Position numbers and translations under genes: made by a program. Below the pieces are notes generated by a model. The model searched no databases. It saw only the letters and a program-made list of their open reading frames with translations, and was not told where the DNA came from. Of a DNA stretch of 64,000 bases, positions 37,927 through 46,912 are shown in pieces (position 1 is the first letter of the stretch; every line of letters starts with the position of its first letter). The stretch comes from Anaerosoma tenue (lineage in GTDB: Bacteria > Actinomycetota > Coriobacteriia > Anaerosomatales > Anaerosomataceae): positions 726,501 to 790,500 of the forward strand of contig NZ_JALNTY010000001.1 of the NCBI RefSeq assembly GCF_023161965.1, written 5' to 3'.

Positions 37927-39657
37927 CTACATGCGCTGTGGAGCAGACACCCCGAGCAGGCCGAGGGCGCGGGCCAGCACGATGCGCGACGCGTCGGCGA
38001 GTGCCAGCCGGGCGCTCCTGAGCCGCGCGTCGTCGACCACGACCTGGCAGTGCGTATAGAACTGGTGGAACGCTGACGCGAGGTCTTCAGCGTAGGTGGT
38101 GAGCTTGTGCGGAGCTCGCTGGCGCGCCGTAAGCGCGACGATCTCCGGGAACTCGGCCAGTTTGCGGAGCAACCCGAGCTCAGCGTCACCGGCGAGGGTG
38201 TCGGGCTCGGAGCCGAGCAGGGCGAGCTCATCCGTGCCCGCCACTATGCCGGCGGCCACAGCCGCCACATCCACGCTCTCATCGGCGGTGTCGGCGCCTG
38301 ATGCCTTGCGCAGGATGCTGCAGATCCGCGCGTGCGCGTACTGCACGTAGTACACGGGGTTGTCGGCGGAGCGCTCCTTGGCGAGCGCGATGTCGAAGTC
38401 CACCGGCTGGTCGGTGGAGCGCCGCAGGAAGAAGTAGCGAGCGGCGTCGGTGCCGACCTCGTCGAGCAGGTCCTCGAAGGTGACCATCTCGCCGGTGCGC
38501 TTGCTCATCCGCACGACCTCGCCGTTGCGGAAGAGGTTCACCAGCTGCCCGATGATGACCTCGAGCTTGCCCGGGCGGCCGAGTGCGGCCACCGCCGACT
38601 CCATACGTTTCACGTAGCCGTGGTGGTCGGCCCCCCAGATATCGATCACGAGGTCGAAGCCACGGTCGAATTTGTCCGCGTGATAAGCGATGTCGGCGGC
38701 GAAGTAGGTGTAGGATCCGTCGGCCTTCTTGAGCACACGGTCCTTGTCGTCGCCGAAGTCCGTTGAGCGGAACCAGAGCGCGCCGTCCTGTTCGTACAGA
38801 TAGCCCGCCTCGCGCAACCGCCCGATCCCCCGCTCGATGGCGCTGACGCCGTCATCCCCGGATGCGTGCAGGGTGCGCTCCGAGAACCACACGTCGAAGT
38901 CCACGCCCATCCCGTGCAGGACCCGCTCGAGGTGCGCGAGGACGGCCGTGTACGCCTGCTCCCTGAAGTGCGTCTCGCGCTCGACGGCAGGCGCATCGGC
39001 CCAGCGCTCTCCCTCGGCCTCGAGGATCTCGCGCGCGATCTCGACGATGTACGCTCCGCGGTACCCGTCCTCGGGGAACTCGACCTGGCGGCCGCACAGT
39101 TCCAGATAGCGAGCGGAGACGCTCACGGCGAAGATGTCCATCTGGACGCCGGCGTCATTCACGTAGAACTCGCGCTGCACCTCGTCGCCCGCGAACGCCA
39201 GGATGCGGGCGATGCTGTCGCCAAGCGCGGCCCACCGGCCATGGCCCACGTGCATCGGACCCACGGGATTGGCCGAGACGAACTCCACCTGCACGCGCCG
39301 TCCCGTCGCCTCTCCGGCCCCGAACGCGTCGCCCTCCTCGCGGACACGCGTGACCACATCGGCCACCACGTCGCGCGCGAGACGGATGTTGATGAACCCG
39401 GGGCCGGCGATCTCGACCGCTTCGGCCACACCCGCAAGCCGTGCGCGCAGCTCGCCCGCGATGACCTCGGCGATCTCGCGCGGCGACATGCCCGCCGCCT
39501 TCGCCGAGACAAGCGCGACGTTCGTGGCCCAGTCGCCGTGGGACGGGTCACGGGGGCGCTCGACGTGCACGGCAGGCGGCTCGGCGAGCGGCAGACGCCC
39601 GTCGGCGATCGCAGCGGAAACGGCCTCGGAGATGATGGCGTTCACGGTATCACGCAC
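37927..39657 (-). CDS. argS: Arginyl-tRNA synthetase
   Basis: Class I synthetase of 576 residues. The HIGH motif appears as 'SANPVGPMHVGHGRWAALGD' (HVGH), and the KMSKS loop as 'NGEVVRMSKRTGEMVTFEDL' (RMSKR). The N-terminal Add-1 domain that binds the tRNA D loop and the C-terminal DALR anticodon domain ('LASAFHQFYTHCQVVVDDAR') are present. The start is the GTG at 39657 (MRDTVNAIISEAVS), with GGGAG upstream. The frame continues to 39750 but without family similarity and across a palindrome, so I reject the extension. Confidence 0.95.
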   Translation of the reverse strand: MRDTVNAIISEAVSAAIADGRLPLAEPPAVHVERPRDPSHGDWATNVALVSAKAAGMSPREIAEVIAGELRARLAGVAEAVEIAGPGFINIRLARDVVADVVTRVREEGDAFGAGEATGRRVQVEFVSANPVGPMHVGHGRWAALGDSIARILAFAGDEVQREFYVNDAGVQMDIFAVSVSARYLELCGRQVEFPEDGYRGAYIVEIAREILEAEGERWADAPAVERETHFREQAYTAVLAHLERVLHGMGVDFDVWFSERTLHASGDDGVSAIERGIGRLREAGYLYEQDGALWFRSTDFGDDKDRVLKKADGSYTYFAADIAYHADKFDRGFDLVIDIWGADHHGYVKRMESAVAALGRPGKLEVIIGQLVNLFRNGEVVRMSKRTGEMVTFEDLLDEVGTDAARYFFLRRSTDQPVDFDIALAKERSADNPVYYVQYAHARICSILRKASGADTADESVDVAAVAAGIVAGTDELALLGSEPDTLAGDAELGLLRKLAEFPEIVALTARQRAPHKLTTYAEDLASAFHQFYTHCQVVVDDARLRSARLALADASRIVLARALGLLGVSAPQRM

Positions 39658-39703
39658 GATAGCGGCTCCCGGATCTGTGGGTATCGGGCAATCAGGATAC
39701 ACT

Positions 39704-39726
39704 ATGAGTGGAGGCGCCCCACTCAT
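39704..39726. promoter_or_regulatory. Palindrome between argS and the 77-residue gene
   Basis: ATGAGTGG (39704-39711) and CCACTCAT (39719-39726) form an 8-base inverted repeat around a 7-base centre (AGGCGCC). It sits in the 105-base space between the divergent argS and small orphan gene, just after a plus-strand TACACT hexamer (39698-39703). It could be a protein-binding operator or a leader hairpin. No convincing -35 partner is seen. Confidence 0.4.
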
Positions 39727-39762
39727 GCGAGGCAGACACGCAACCGGCAAAGGAGATCAGAC

Positions 39763-39996
39763 ATGGGCATCCTCGACAGCTCCAACATCCCTACGGACGG
39801 CAGGAAGGTGGTACGCGTGCGCTGCGACCGCATCGGCAGCGCGGGCGGGCGGGAGCTCTGGTGGGTGGCGCTCGCCTTCGCGGACGACACCACCAAGCCG
39901 GCGGGCATGTTCGGCACGCTCACCGAGGCGCGCGAGCTTGCCGATGCGCTTGCCGCCGAGTGGGGTGTGGGGGTAGCGGTCACCGAAGTGGCCTGA
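39763..39996 (+). CDS. Small conserved-looking protein of unknown function (77 aa)
   Basis: The only plus-strand gene right of 4399. It has a near-ideal ribosome site (AAAGGAG 7 bases before ATG), coding-like third-position GC and a clean stop. The sequence starts 'MGILDSSNIPTDGRKVVRVR' and includes 'GGRELWWVALAFADD' and 'LTEARELADALAAEWGVGVA'. It appears to be a small soluble alpha/beta domain: two beta strands rich in Val/Arg/Trp, then a helix and a final strand. No signal peptide, membrane segment or metal motif is seen. I do not recognise the family. It diverges from argS and converges on the phospholipase-like gene. Confidence 0.75.
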   Translation: MGILDSSNIPTDGRKVVRVRCDRIGSAGGRELWWVALAFADDTTKPAGMFGTLTEARELADALAAEWGVGVAVTEVA

Positions 39997-40002
39997 CGCC
40001 CG

Positions 40003-40029
40003 GGGCCCGCCGGGGCGCCACGCGGGCCC
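40003..40029. terminator. Bidirectional hairpin between convergent genes
   Basis: GGGCCCGC (40003-40010) and GCGGGCCC (40022-40029) form an 8-base stem with an 11-base loop in the 45-base gap between the convergent small gene and the phospholipase-like gene. It could end transcription from both sides. Confidence 0.5.
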
Positions 40030-40041
40030 GCCTGTCAGTGT

Positions 40042-40452
40042 TCAGCACGTACCGGAGCGGTAGCGTCGCAGCCGCGAGCGCGTGACGCGCTCGATCCTCG
40101 TCCTCACGCCCCGGGGAGCCGCGTCCCACGAATCCGGCTCGCGTCGCAGTCCCGCGTACGCCAGCAGATGACCCTCGCCGAGTGTGCCGTGTGAGACGGC
40201 ATCCTGCGCGCAGTGGATCGCATAGCCGAGCCTCTCGAGGTCGCGGAAGCGACAGGCGAGCGTGAGGTAGCGTCGCGACCACAGCCAGGCGGTCGGGGCG
40301 AAATGGCGGGTGATGTTGGCCAGCGAGGCGCGAGCGGGGAACCGCGCGTCGAACGAGTAGTCGGCCTCGGCGATCGCCTCGGCCTCATCCTGCGGGTATC
40401 CCTCTTCTAGGCACCAGGCCCGCGTAAGGGTGAGATGCACCGTGGGACCCAT
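40042..40452 (-). CDS. Small zinc-dependent phospholipase C-like protein
   Basis: 136 residues. The central 'LGYAIHCAQDAVSHGTLGEG' gives H80-x3-D84-x3-H88 followed by H95, a pattern like the metal-binding core helix of zinc-dependent phospholipase C and P1 nuclease proteins. Other candidate ligands are H6, D31 and H50 ('ANITRHFAPTAWLWSR'). The protein is about half the size of bacterial phospholipase C and has no signal peptide, so it may be a cytoplasmic minimal member with an unknown substrate. The C-terminus is Arg-rich. It lies 4 bases downstream of... the rlmH start side is not shared: it follows its own ATG at 40452, just beyond the rlmH stop at 40457. Confidence 0.6.
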   Translation of the reverse strand: MGPTVHLTLTRAWCLEEGYPQDEAEAIAEADYSFDARFPARASLANITRHFAPTAWLWSRRYLTLACRFRDLERLGYAIHCAQDAVSHGTLGEGHLLAYAGLRREPDSWDAAPRGVRTRIERVTRSRLRRYRSGTC

Positions 40453-40456
40453 GGCG

Positions 40457-40921
40457 CTACCTGTGGTACGGCTCGCCGCGGCTGATCCGGAACGCGCGAT
40501 ACAGCTGCTCGAGGAGCACCACGCGCGCCATCTGATGCGGAAGCGTCATCGGGCCGAGCGAGAGCCGCTCGTCGACCTTCGCGTACACGTCGCCGTGGAG
40601 TCCGGCCGCGCCGCCGATGATGAACGAGACGTGGCTCTGCCCGCTCACGGCGCGGGCGTCAAGCCAGGAGGCGAATCTCTCGGAGGAGCGCGCCGTGCCG
40701 TCCACGTCGAGCGCGACGACCACAGCGCTTTCCGGTAGGGCGCGCAGGACGTCGGCCGCCTCGGCGGCGAGCGCCCGGCCTTCATCGGCGCTCACATCAC
40801 GATCCGCGATGTCCACGACGCGCACTCGCGCGTACGGCGTGAGCCTCTTGAGGTATTCGTCCGCCGCATCCCGCCAGTGACGCTCTTTGAGCCGACCCAC
40901 GCAGATCAGGTCCACACGCAT
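40457..40921 (-). CDS. rlmH: 23S rRNA (pseudouridine-1915-N3)-methyltransferase RlmH
   Basis: 154-residue SPOUT methyltransferase acting on helix 69 of 23S rRNA in assembled ribosomes. 'HVSFIIGGAAGLHGDVYAKV' is the SAM-binding trefoil knot and 'LSLGPMTLPHQMARVVLLEQ' with 'LYRAFRISRGEPYH' is the C-terminal signature. The ATG at 40921 overlaps the HtrA stop by one base; a GTG codon just before it is also possible. Its stop lies 4 bases upstream of the phospholipase-like gene's start, so the two may be co-transcribed. Confidence 0.95.
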   Translation of the reverse strand: MRVDLICVGRLKERHWRDAADEYLKRLTPYARVRVVDIADRDVSADEGRALAAEAADVLRALPESAVVVALDVDGTARSSERFASWLDARAVSGQSHVSFIIGGAAGLHGDVYAKVDERLSLGPMTLPHQMARVVLLEQLYRAFRISRGEPYHR

Positions 40922-42120
40922 CACCGCGCGCCGTCCGAGCCGAGCGTCACGTCGAGCGTGAGCGTCTCCTCGCCGCGAACGATACCCACCGTCACGTCAT
41001 CGCCGATCTGGTGGGAGCGGATCGCGAGGAACATGTCCTCCATGCTCGCGACCTGGCCGTCACCGATCCGCACGATGATGTCGCCTGCCTGGACGCCCGC
41101 CCGCTCGGCCGGCGAGCCCGGCGCCACCGAGTCGACCAACACCCCGGCATCGACAGGCAGCTCGTACCACGCCGCGATCTGCTCGCTGATCGTCATGCTC
41201 GACACACCCAGATAAGGATGCTCCGCCCTTCCGGTCTCGATCAGGTCGTCAGCCACGCTGATCGCGTAGTCCACGGGGATGGCGAACCCCACTCCCGCCG
41301 ACTGCGCCACGTACTCCGAACCCGTCTGGATCAGGGTGTTGATCCCGATCAGGCGACCCTCGGCATCGGTGAGCGCACCACCCGAGTTACCGGGATTGAT
41401 TGCCGCATCGGTCTGGATGAGGCTGGTGTACGCGGTCAGCTGGGCCTCGGCGCTCTCCATGTAGCTGGTACGTCCGAGTGCAGACACCACACCCGTTGTC
41501 AGCGACTGATCGAGTCCGAAGGGGCTGCCGATCGCCACCACCGGCTGACCGACACGCAGGTCGGCCGAGGAGCCGATCTCGATAGCCGGCAGTCCGGTGC
41601 GGTCGACCTTGAGAACGGCGAGATCGGAGGACGGATCGCGGCCCACGACCGTTGCCGGAAGCGTGTCGACCCCTATGGTCACGCTGATCGCGTCGGCGCC
41701 CGCCACGACATGGTCGTTGGTGACGATATAGCCGTCCGCGCGGATGATCACACCGCTCCCGTTGCCGACGACCTGGGTGGTGGTCCCACCCGTGAACGGG
41801 TCGTACACGGACTGCTCGATGGCCACGCTCACCACCGACGGCATCGCCTTCACGGCGACCGCCTCGGCGTATGACAGGTCGGCGTCGGGCACGTCGATGG
41901 TGACGCCCGGCTGTGGCGTCTGTGTCGCCGTGCCTGCCGGGGTATCCGCGTCCGTGTCGGAGAACGGCTGCCATATCACCGCCAGCACCGCCGCAGTGAC
42001 GACAGCGCCGATCAGACCGCCGATCACACCGGCGGCGAGTGCGGCAAGACACGAGCCGCCGCCACTGCGACGTGCCGACGCCGCGGGTGCCGGTCTGGGA
42101 TCGGGAGGGGTTTCATGCAT
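40921..42120 (-). CDS. HtrA/DegP-type serine protease with PDZ domain
   Basis: 399-residue membrane-anchored protease for envelope protein quality control. A Pro/Ala-rich cytoplasmic N-terminus is followed by one membrane helix (~25-50, 'ALAAGVIGGLIGAVVTAAVL') and a Thr/Asp/Pro linker. The trypsin-like domain has a complete triad: His137 in 'GYIVTNDHVVAGAD', Asp166 in 'DPSSDLAVLKVD' and Ser246 in 'INPGNSGGALTDAEG'. One PDZ domain closes the protein ('SVAPGSPAERAGVQAGDIIV'). The ATG at 42120 has GGAAGGGAAG upstream. It follows the nuo operon by 48 bases. Confidence 0.93.
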   Translation of the reverse strand: MHETPPDPRPAPAASARRSGGGSCLAALAAGVIGGLIGAVVTAAVLAVIWQPFSDTDADTPAGTATQTPQPGVTIDVPDADLSYAEAVAVKAMPSVVSVAIEQSVYDPFTGGTTTQVVGNGSGVIIRADGYIVTNDHVVAGADAISVTIGVDTLPATVVGRDPSSDLAVLKVDRTGLPAIEIGSSADLRVGQPVVAIGSPFGLDQSLTTGVVSALGRTSYMESAEAQLTAYTSLIQTDAAINPGNSGGALTDAEGRLIGINTLIQTGSEYVAQSAGVGFAIPVDYAISVADDLIETGRAEHPYLGVSSMTISEQIAAWYELPVDAGVLVDSVAPGSPAERAGVQAGDIIVRIGDGQVASMEDMFLAIRSHQIGDDVTVGIVRGEETLTLDVTLGSDGAR

Positions 42121-42137
42121 GGTTGATCACTTCCCTT

Positions 42138-42156
42138 CCGGGTGTCCTATACCCGG
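42138..42156 (-). terminator. Hairpin after nuoN
   Basis: CCGGGT (42138-42143) and ACCCGG (42151-42156) pair around a 7-base loop in the 48-base gap between nuoN and the HtrA gene. The stem is short and lacks a T-run. It may only attenuate readthrough from the nuo operon. Confidence 0.35.
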
Positions 42157-42168
42157 TCGGCGGCGATC

Positions 42169-43536
42169 CTAGAACCGCAGGCCGAACACGTCCATCACGC
42201 CGGATGCGAACACACCGAGCGCAAGGGTGGCCACGGTGAGCGCGCCGAACGCGATCGCCACGGCCGGCTTGCCCGCCACCGTGCCGGCATCCAGGCGCTC
42301 ACCGAAGAACAAGGCCCGCAGCACACGGAAGTAGTATCCGGCCGAGACCACGCTCATCGCCACCGCAACGAGCACAAGCCAGAGCAAGCCGCCTTCGACC
42401 GCAGCGGTGAACATCGACAGCTTACCGAAGAAGCCGACCATGGGCGGGATGCCCACGAGCGACAGCAGCCACGCAACGGCCGCCCACGCGATCGCCGGAC
42501 GCCTGGCTGCCAGGCCGCCCAGGTCGTCGAGCGCGGTACCCTCCTCGGCTCCGAGCAGCATCAGCGCCATCGACGGGACCGCGTACGCCACGGCGTAGAA
42601 GACCGCGGCGTGTCCGCCGGCTCCGCCAGCCGCGACGGCGAGCAGGATGTACCCGCTGTGCGCGACACCGGAGTAGGCCATGAGGCGACGCAGGTCGGTC
42701 TGCGGGTAGGCCGCCAGGTTCCCGATCGCCATCGAGAGCAGCGAGCCGGCCACGAGCACGCCCGTGACCGTGGCGCCGTTGGCGCCGAAGGCGGCGACGA
42801 GCTGCACGAGCGCCACGGTCCCGGCCACCTTGGGGACCGTTGAGACGTATGCCACCGACGATGCGGGAGCGCCGGCGTAGGCGTCGGGCGTCCAGTAATG
42901 GAACGGTGCGGCCGAGAGCTTGGCGAACAGCCCCACGAGCACGAACGCCACGGCCAGCTGGCCGAGCACGCCGCCGTCGAGCCGCCCCAGGTCGGCGTAG
43001 GACGTTGAGCCGGAGATGCCGTATGCGAAGGACAGGCCGTACAGCATCACAAGGCTCGTGAGCATCGAGAGCAGGAAGTACTTGAGGGCGCCCTCCAGCC
43101 CCCGCGCGTCAGCACGGCGGTAGCCCATGAGGATGTACGCGGGCATCGTGGAGAGCTCGAGCGAGATGTAGAATACGATCAGGTCCCTCGCCGAGACCAT
43201 CAGCATGCCGCCTACGGCCGACAGCATCGCAAAGGCGACCGCCTCGGCCGGACGCTCCGCCCCTGTGCCTCTGCCGGACACCCATCGCAGCCACACGGCG
43301 AGCAGCAGCGCGATCGCAACGCGCGAGAAGAGCGAGACGCTGTCGAGCGCGATCATCCCGCCGAGTATGCCGCCCCTCGTGCCGATCACCAGAGCGACGG
43401 CCGCGGCCACGACCGCAAGCGGCGCCCCGATGTGGGCCGGGGCACTCGGCCGGTGCGTCACCCTGTCGGCGAACAGCGCGAACAGGGCGCCGGCCAGCAC
43501 GATGATCTCGGGAGCGAGCAGCAGGAACTCGGACAT
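42169..43536 (-). CDS. nuoN: Complex I subunit NuoN
   Basis: 455-residue antiporter-like membrane subunit with about fourteen helices, one of three proton-pumping modules of complex I. 'ALKYFLLSMLTSLVMLYGLS' carries the conserved lysine region of helix 7-8, and 'YPQTDLRRLMAYSGVAHSGY' is the signature of the broken-helix region. 'APFHYWTPDAYAGAPASSVA' is also diagnostic. Last gene of the cluster, starting one base after nuoM. Confidence 0.95.
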   Translation of the reverse strand: MSEFLLLAPEIIVLAGALFALFADRVTHRPSAPAHIGAPLAVVAAAVALVIGTRGGILGGMIALDSVSLFSRVAIALLLAVWLRWVSGRGTGAERPAEAVAFAMLSAVGGMLMVSARDLIVFYISLELSTMPAYILMGYRRADARGLEGALKYFLLSMLTSLVMLYGLSFAYGISGSTSYADLGRLDGGVLGQLAVAFVLVGLFAKLSAAPFHYWTPDAYAGAPASSVAYVSTVPKVAGTVALVQLVAAFGANGATVTGVLVAGSLLSMAIGNLAAYPQTDLRRLMAYSGVAHSGYILLAVAAGGAGGHAAVFYAVAYAVPSMALMLLGAEEGTALDDLGGLAARRPAIAWAAVAWLLSLVGIPPMVGFFGKLSMFTAAVEGGLLWLVLVAVAMSVVSAGYYFRVLRALFFGERLDAGTVAGKPAVAIAFGALTVATLALGVFASGVMDVFGLRF

Positions 43537-43537
43537 G

Positions 43538-45001
43538 CTATGCGCCGCCCATCGTCACGAGGATGGCGCGCACCGCGGGATCGGTGAAGCGCAACAGCGA
43601 GTCCCAGTAGACGCCCACGATCAGCGTGAGCGCCACCAGCGGCACGAGCACAGCGATCTCACGCGCGCCGAGGTCGTCGATGCGGGCGACGGCGTCGCTG
43701 GGCGTTCCGAGAACGACCCGCTGCACGAGCCACAGCATGTACGCGGCCGCGAGGAGGACACCCACCGCCGAGACGATCACCCATCCGGCAGGGATCTCCG
43801 AGCCCCACGCGCCCACGAGGCTCAGGAACTCGCCGACGAACCCGGAGAGGCCCGGGAGCCCGAGCGAAGCGAACGAGGCGAACGCCATCAGTCCGGCCGC
43901 GACGGGCACCTTGGAAGAGAGGCCGGAGACCTCGGCGATCATGCGGGTGTGCGTGCGGTCGTAGACCATGCCCACCAGGAAGAAGAGCATGCCGGTGACC
44001 ACACCGTGGCTGAACATGACGGCAACGGCGCCGTTGAGTCCCTCGGGGGTCATCGACGCGATACCGAGCATGACGAAGCCCATGTGCGACACGGACGAGT
44101 AGGCGACGAGCTTCTTCATGTCGGTCTGCGCGAAGGCGACCGCCGCGCCGTAGACGATCGAGACGGCCGCAAGCGCCGCGATGAAGGTGCTCCACTCGGC
44201 GGCGGCATCCGGAAGGATCGGCAGCGAGATGCGCAGGAAGCCGTACGAGCCCATCTTGAGCAGCACGCCGGCGAGCAACACCGAGGCGGCGGTGGGCGCC
44301 TCGACGTGCGCGTCGGGGAGCCACGTGTGGAGCGGGAAGACCGGCACCTTCACGGCGAAGCCCAGGAAGAACGCTGCGAACACCCACCACTGGAACGACG
44401 GATCGAGCCCGGCGCCCGCCATCTCCAGGATGCCGAACGTACCGGTCTGGAGATAGAGCGCGATGATGCCCACGAGCATGAAGACGCTGCCGAAGAGCGT
44501 GTACAGGAAGAACTTCACGGCCGCGTACTGACGGCGCGGCCCACCCCATGTGGCGATGAGGAAGTACATCGGCACGAGGACGAGCTCCCAGAAGACGTAG
44601 AAGAGCACGAAGTCCATCGCGAGGAACACGCCGTTCATCCCCACCTCGAGCAGGAGCAGCATCGAGAACCAGAGCGCCGGGTTCCTGTCGGTCTTCCACG
44701 AGGCGACGATCGCGAGCAGCGTGAGCAGCGCCGAGAGCGCCACCATCGCGAGCGACATGCCGTCCACCGCGAGGTGGTACGTGATGCCGGCCTGCGGGAC
44801 CCACTCGGCAATCTCCGTGAACTGCATCCCGGCGGCGACGTCGAACCGCGCCGTGAGCCACGCGACGAGCCCCAGGTCCACGGCCGCGACGACTGCCGCG
44901 ACCGCGCGGCCGGCGGATGCGCGCGCGTTGCCGAGCAGCGCGACCGCGGCCGCGCCCAGAAGCGGCAGGAAGACGATGAGCGTGAGCAGTGGGAAGTCCA
45001 C
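43538..45001 (-). CDS. nuoM: Complex I subunit NuoM
   Basis: 487-residue antiporter-like subunit. 'FALYFVFWEL'-type sequence appears as 'DFVLFYVFWELVLVPMYFLI', carrying the key glutamate of helix 5. 'AVKFFLYTLFGSVFMLVGII' carries the helix 7 lysine, and 'FAQTDMKKLVAYSSVSHMGF' is the classic NuoM signature. 'FPLHTWLPDAHVEAPTAASV' is also present. All proton-path residues look intact. Confidence 0.96.
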   Translation of the reverse strand: MDFPLLTLIVFLPLLGAAAVALLGNARASAGRAVAAVVAAVDLGLVAWLTARFDVAAGMQFTEIAEWVPQAGITYHLAVDGMSLAMVALSALLTLLAIVASWKTDRNPALWFSMLLLLEVGMNGVFLAMDFVLFYVFWELVLVPMYFLIATWGGPRRQYAAVKFFLYTLFGSVFMLVGIIALYLQTGTFGILEMAGAGLDPSFQWWVFAAFFLGFAVKVPVFPLHTWLPDAHVEAPTAASVLLAGVLLKMGSYGFLRISLPILPDAAAEWSTFIAALAAVSIVYGAAVAFAQTDMKKLVAYSSVSHMGFVMLGIASMTPEGLNGAVAVMFSHGVVTGMLFFLVGMVYDRTHTRMIAEVSGLSSKVPVAAGLMAFASFASLGLPGLSGFVGEFLSLVGAWGSEIPAGWVIVSAVGVLLAAAYMLWLVQRVVLGTPSDAVARIDDLGAREIAVLVPLVALTLIVGVYWDSLLRFTDPAVRAILVTMGGA

Positions 45002-45004
45002 GCG

Positions 45005-46912
45005 TCAGACCCCTTTCACGAAGATCCAGATCACCAGGAGCACCACGGCCCCGGCGACGAGCGTCTGATAACCGCGCACACTGCCGGTCTGGAGCGTGCG
45101 TACACGGGCCCCGGCGGCCTTCACGACAGCGGCCGTGCCGTTGACGGCGCCGTCGACCACGCGCTGGTCGAACGTCCAGCCGCCGCCCGCCAGGCGCCGC
45201 CACGCGGCGGCCGCGCCGTTGACGACCCCGTCCACGACGCGCTCGTCGAAGACCGCGAGCGCCCGGGTGAGGGCGTCGTAGCCGCCCACCACGAAGTACC
45301 CGTAGGTGAGGTCGAAGTAGTACTTGTTGGCCAGCACGCCGTACGCGTGCGGGAACCGCTGCTTGATCGCCTGGGTGTTGACCACCGAGGTCCGCCGGCC
45401 GTACACCCACCAGCCGAGCGCCACACCCGCGCCGGCTGCCACGATGGAGATCGCCGCGGTCGCCAGCTGCGGCCACGGGATCTCGTGACCCAGGAACCCG
45501 CCGAGCGTTGGCCCGAAGAAGCCGAGGACCGCGGTGACCGACGCGAGCACCACCATGGGGGCAAGCATCGAACGGTGCCCCTCATGCAGCTCGGCCTGCT
45601 GCGGCGGAGCCGTGAACACCCGGAACCACAGCCGTGACACGTAGAACGCGGTGACCAGCGCGGCGAGAAGCGCGATGCCGAAGGCCACGTACTGATGCTC
45701 GTGCAGCAGCACGGTGAGGATCTCGTCTTTCGACCAGAACCCCGAGAACGGCACGATGCCCGCGAGCGCCAGCGAGCCCGACGCGAACGCGAGCGACGTG
45801 ACCGGCAGCTTACCTGCCAGCCCGCCCATCTCCCGCATGTCCTGCGTGTGCGCCGCATGGATGATCACCCCTGCGCCGAGGAAGAGCAGGCTCTTGAAAT
45901 ACGCGTGGGTCACGAGATGGTACAGGGCTGCGGTGGAACCGCCGGCGCCAAGCGCGATGAACATGAACCCGAGCTGCGAGATCGTGGAGTACGCGAGCAC
46001 CTTCTTGATGTCGTGCTGCACCATCGCGAGCAGCCCCGCCAGGAGCGCGGTGACCAACCCCACCCACAGGGTGACCGTGAGCGCCACGCCGCTCGCCTCG
46101 AAGATCGGGAACGCGCGGACCACCAGGAACACACCCGCCGCCACCATCGTGGCCGCGTGGATGAGCGCGGAGGCCGGCGTAGGGCCGGCCATGGCGTCGG
46201 GCAGCCAGACGTGCAGCGGGAACTGCGCGCTCTTGCCCATCGCGCCGAAGAGCAGCAGCAGCGCCACCGGCGTGGCCGATGCCGCCGTCCACTCGTGACC
46301 GAGCACCGCATGGAAGTCGAACGCTCCCACCTCGGCGTAGATGACGGCGAGCGCAAGCATGAACCCGAGGTCGCCCACCTTGGTGGTGAGGAACGCCTTG
46401 ATGCTCGCGAGCCTCGGCGGCTCCTGCTCGTGCCAGAAGCCGATGAGCAGGTACGAGCACAACCCCATGACCTCCCAGGCCATGAAGAGCCCAAGGAAGT
46501 TGTCCGAGAGCACGAGCGCCAGCATGGCGGCGGTGAAGAGCGACAGCGCGGCGTAGTACCAGCCGATCCGCTCCTCCCGATGCATGTAGCCGAGCGAATA
46601 CACCTGCACGGCCGCGCCCACGAGGCTCACCACGAGCAGCATGACGGCCGACACGGGCTCAAGCTGGAGGCCGAGGGAGAACGCACGATCGCCGATGTTC
46701 GCGATGGTGACCGCGCCCTGCCACACCGGTTCTCCCGCGTGGCCGCCCGGCCAGACCGCCAGGAACGCGGCGATGGAGAGTGCAAGCGACCCGAGCACGG
46801 CGCCCACCGCGAGCGGCACCGCGCGCGTACGCGCCGGGCGGGACAGCGGAGCGAGGATCGCGAACGCAAGCGCCGGGAGGAGCGGTATGAGGACGACGTA
46901 GCCCATGCTCAC
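45005..46912 (-). CDS. nuoL: Complex I subunit NuoL
   Basis: 635-residue distal antiporter-like subunit with the long lateral helix. 'LFMAWEVMGLCSYLLIGFWH' holds the helix-5 glutamate, 'SIKAFLTTKVGDLGFMLALA' the helix-7 lysine, and 'FPLHVWLPDAMAGPTPASAL' with 'VQHDIKKVLAYSTISQLGFM' are family signatures. The C-terminal ~130 residues form the amphipathic helix region plus one last membrane segment ('LVAGAVVLLVIWIFVKG'). It overlaps nuoK by 4 bases. Confidence 0.96.
   Translation of the reverse strand: MSMGYVVLIPLLPALAFAILAPLSRPARTRAVPLAVGAVLGSLALSIAAFLAVWPGGHAGEPVWQGAVTIANIGDRAFSLGLQLEPVSAVMLLVVSLVGAAVQVYSLGYMHREERIGWYYAALSLFTAAMLALVLSDNFLGLFMAWEVMGLCSYLLIGFWHEQEPPRLASIKAFLTTKVGDLGFMLALAVIYAEVGAFDFHAVLGHEWTAASATPVALLLLFGAMGKSAQFPLHVWLPDAMAGPTPASALIHAATMVAAGVFLVVRAFPIFEASGVALTVTLWVGLVTALLAGLLAMVQHDIKKVLAYSTISQLGFMFIALGAGGSTAALYHLVTHAYFKSLLFLGAGVIIHAAHTQDMREMGGLAGKLPVTSLAFASGSLALAGIVPFSGFWSKDEILTVLLHEHQYVAFGIALLAALVTAFYVSRLWFRVFTAPPQQAELHEGHRSMLAPMVVLASVTAVLGFFGPTLGGFLGHEIPWPQLATAAISIVAAGAGVALGWWVYGRRTSVVNTQAIKQRFPHAYGVLANKYYFDLTYGYFVVGGYDALTRALAVFDERVVDGVVNGAAAAWRRLAGGGWTFDQRVVDGAVNGTAAVVKAAGARVRTLQTGSVRGYQTLVAGAVVLLVIWIFVKGV

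Noticed and set aside
43205-45637. Long plus-strand open frame of 810 codons opposite nuoM/nuoL
   Set aside because: It is antisense to two clear complex I genes, is rich in Arg/Glu/His with no domain or membrane pattern, and has no ribosome site. Such shadows are expected at this GC content.
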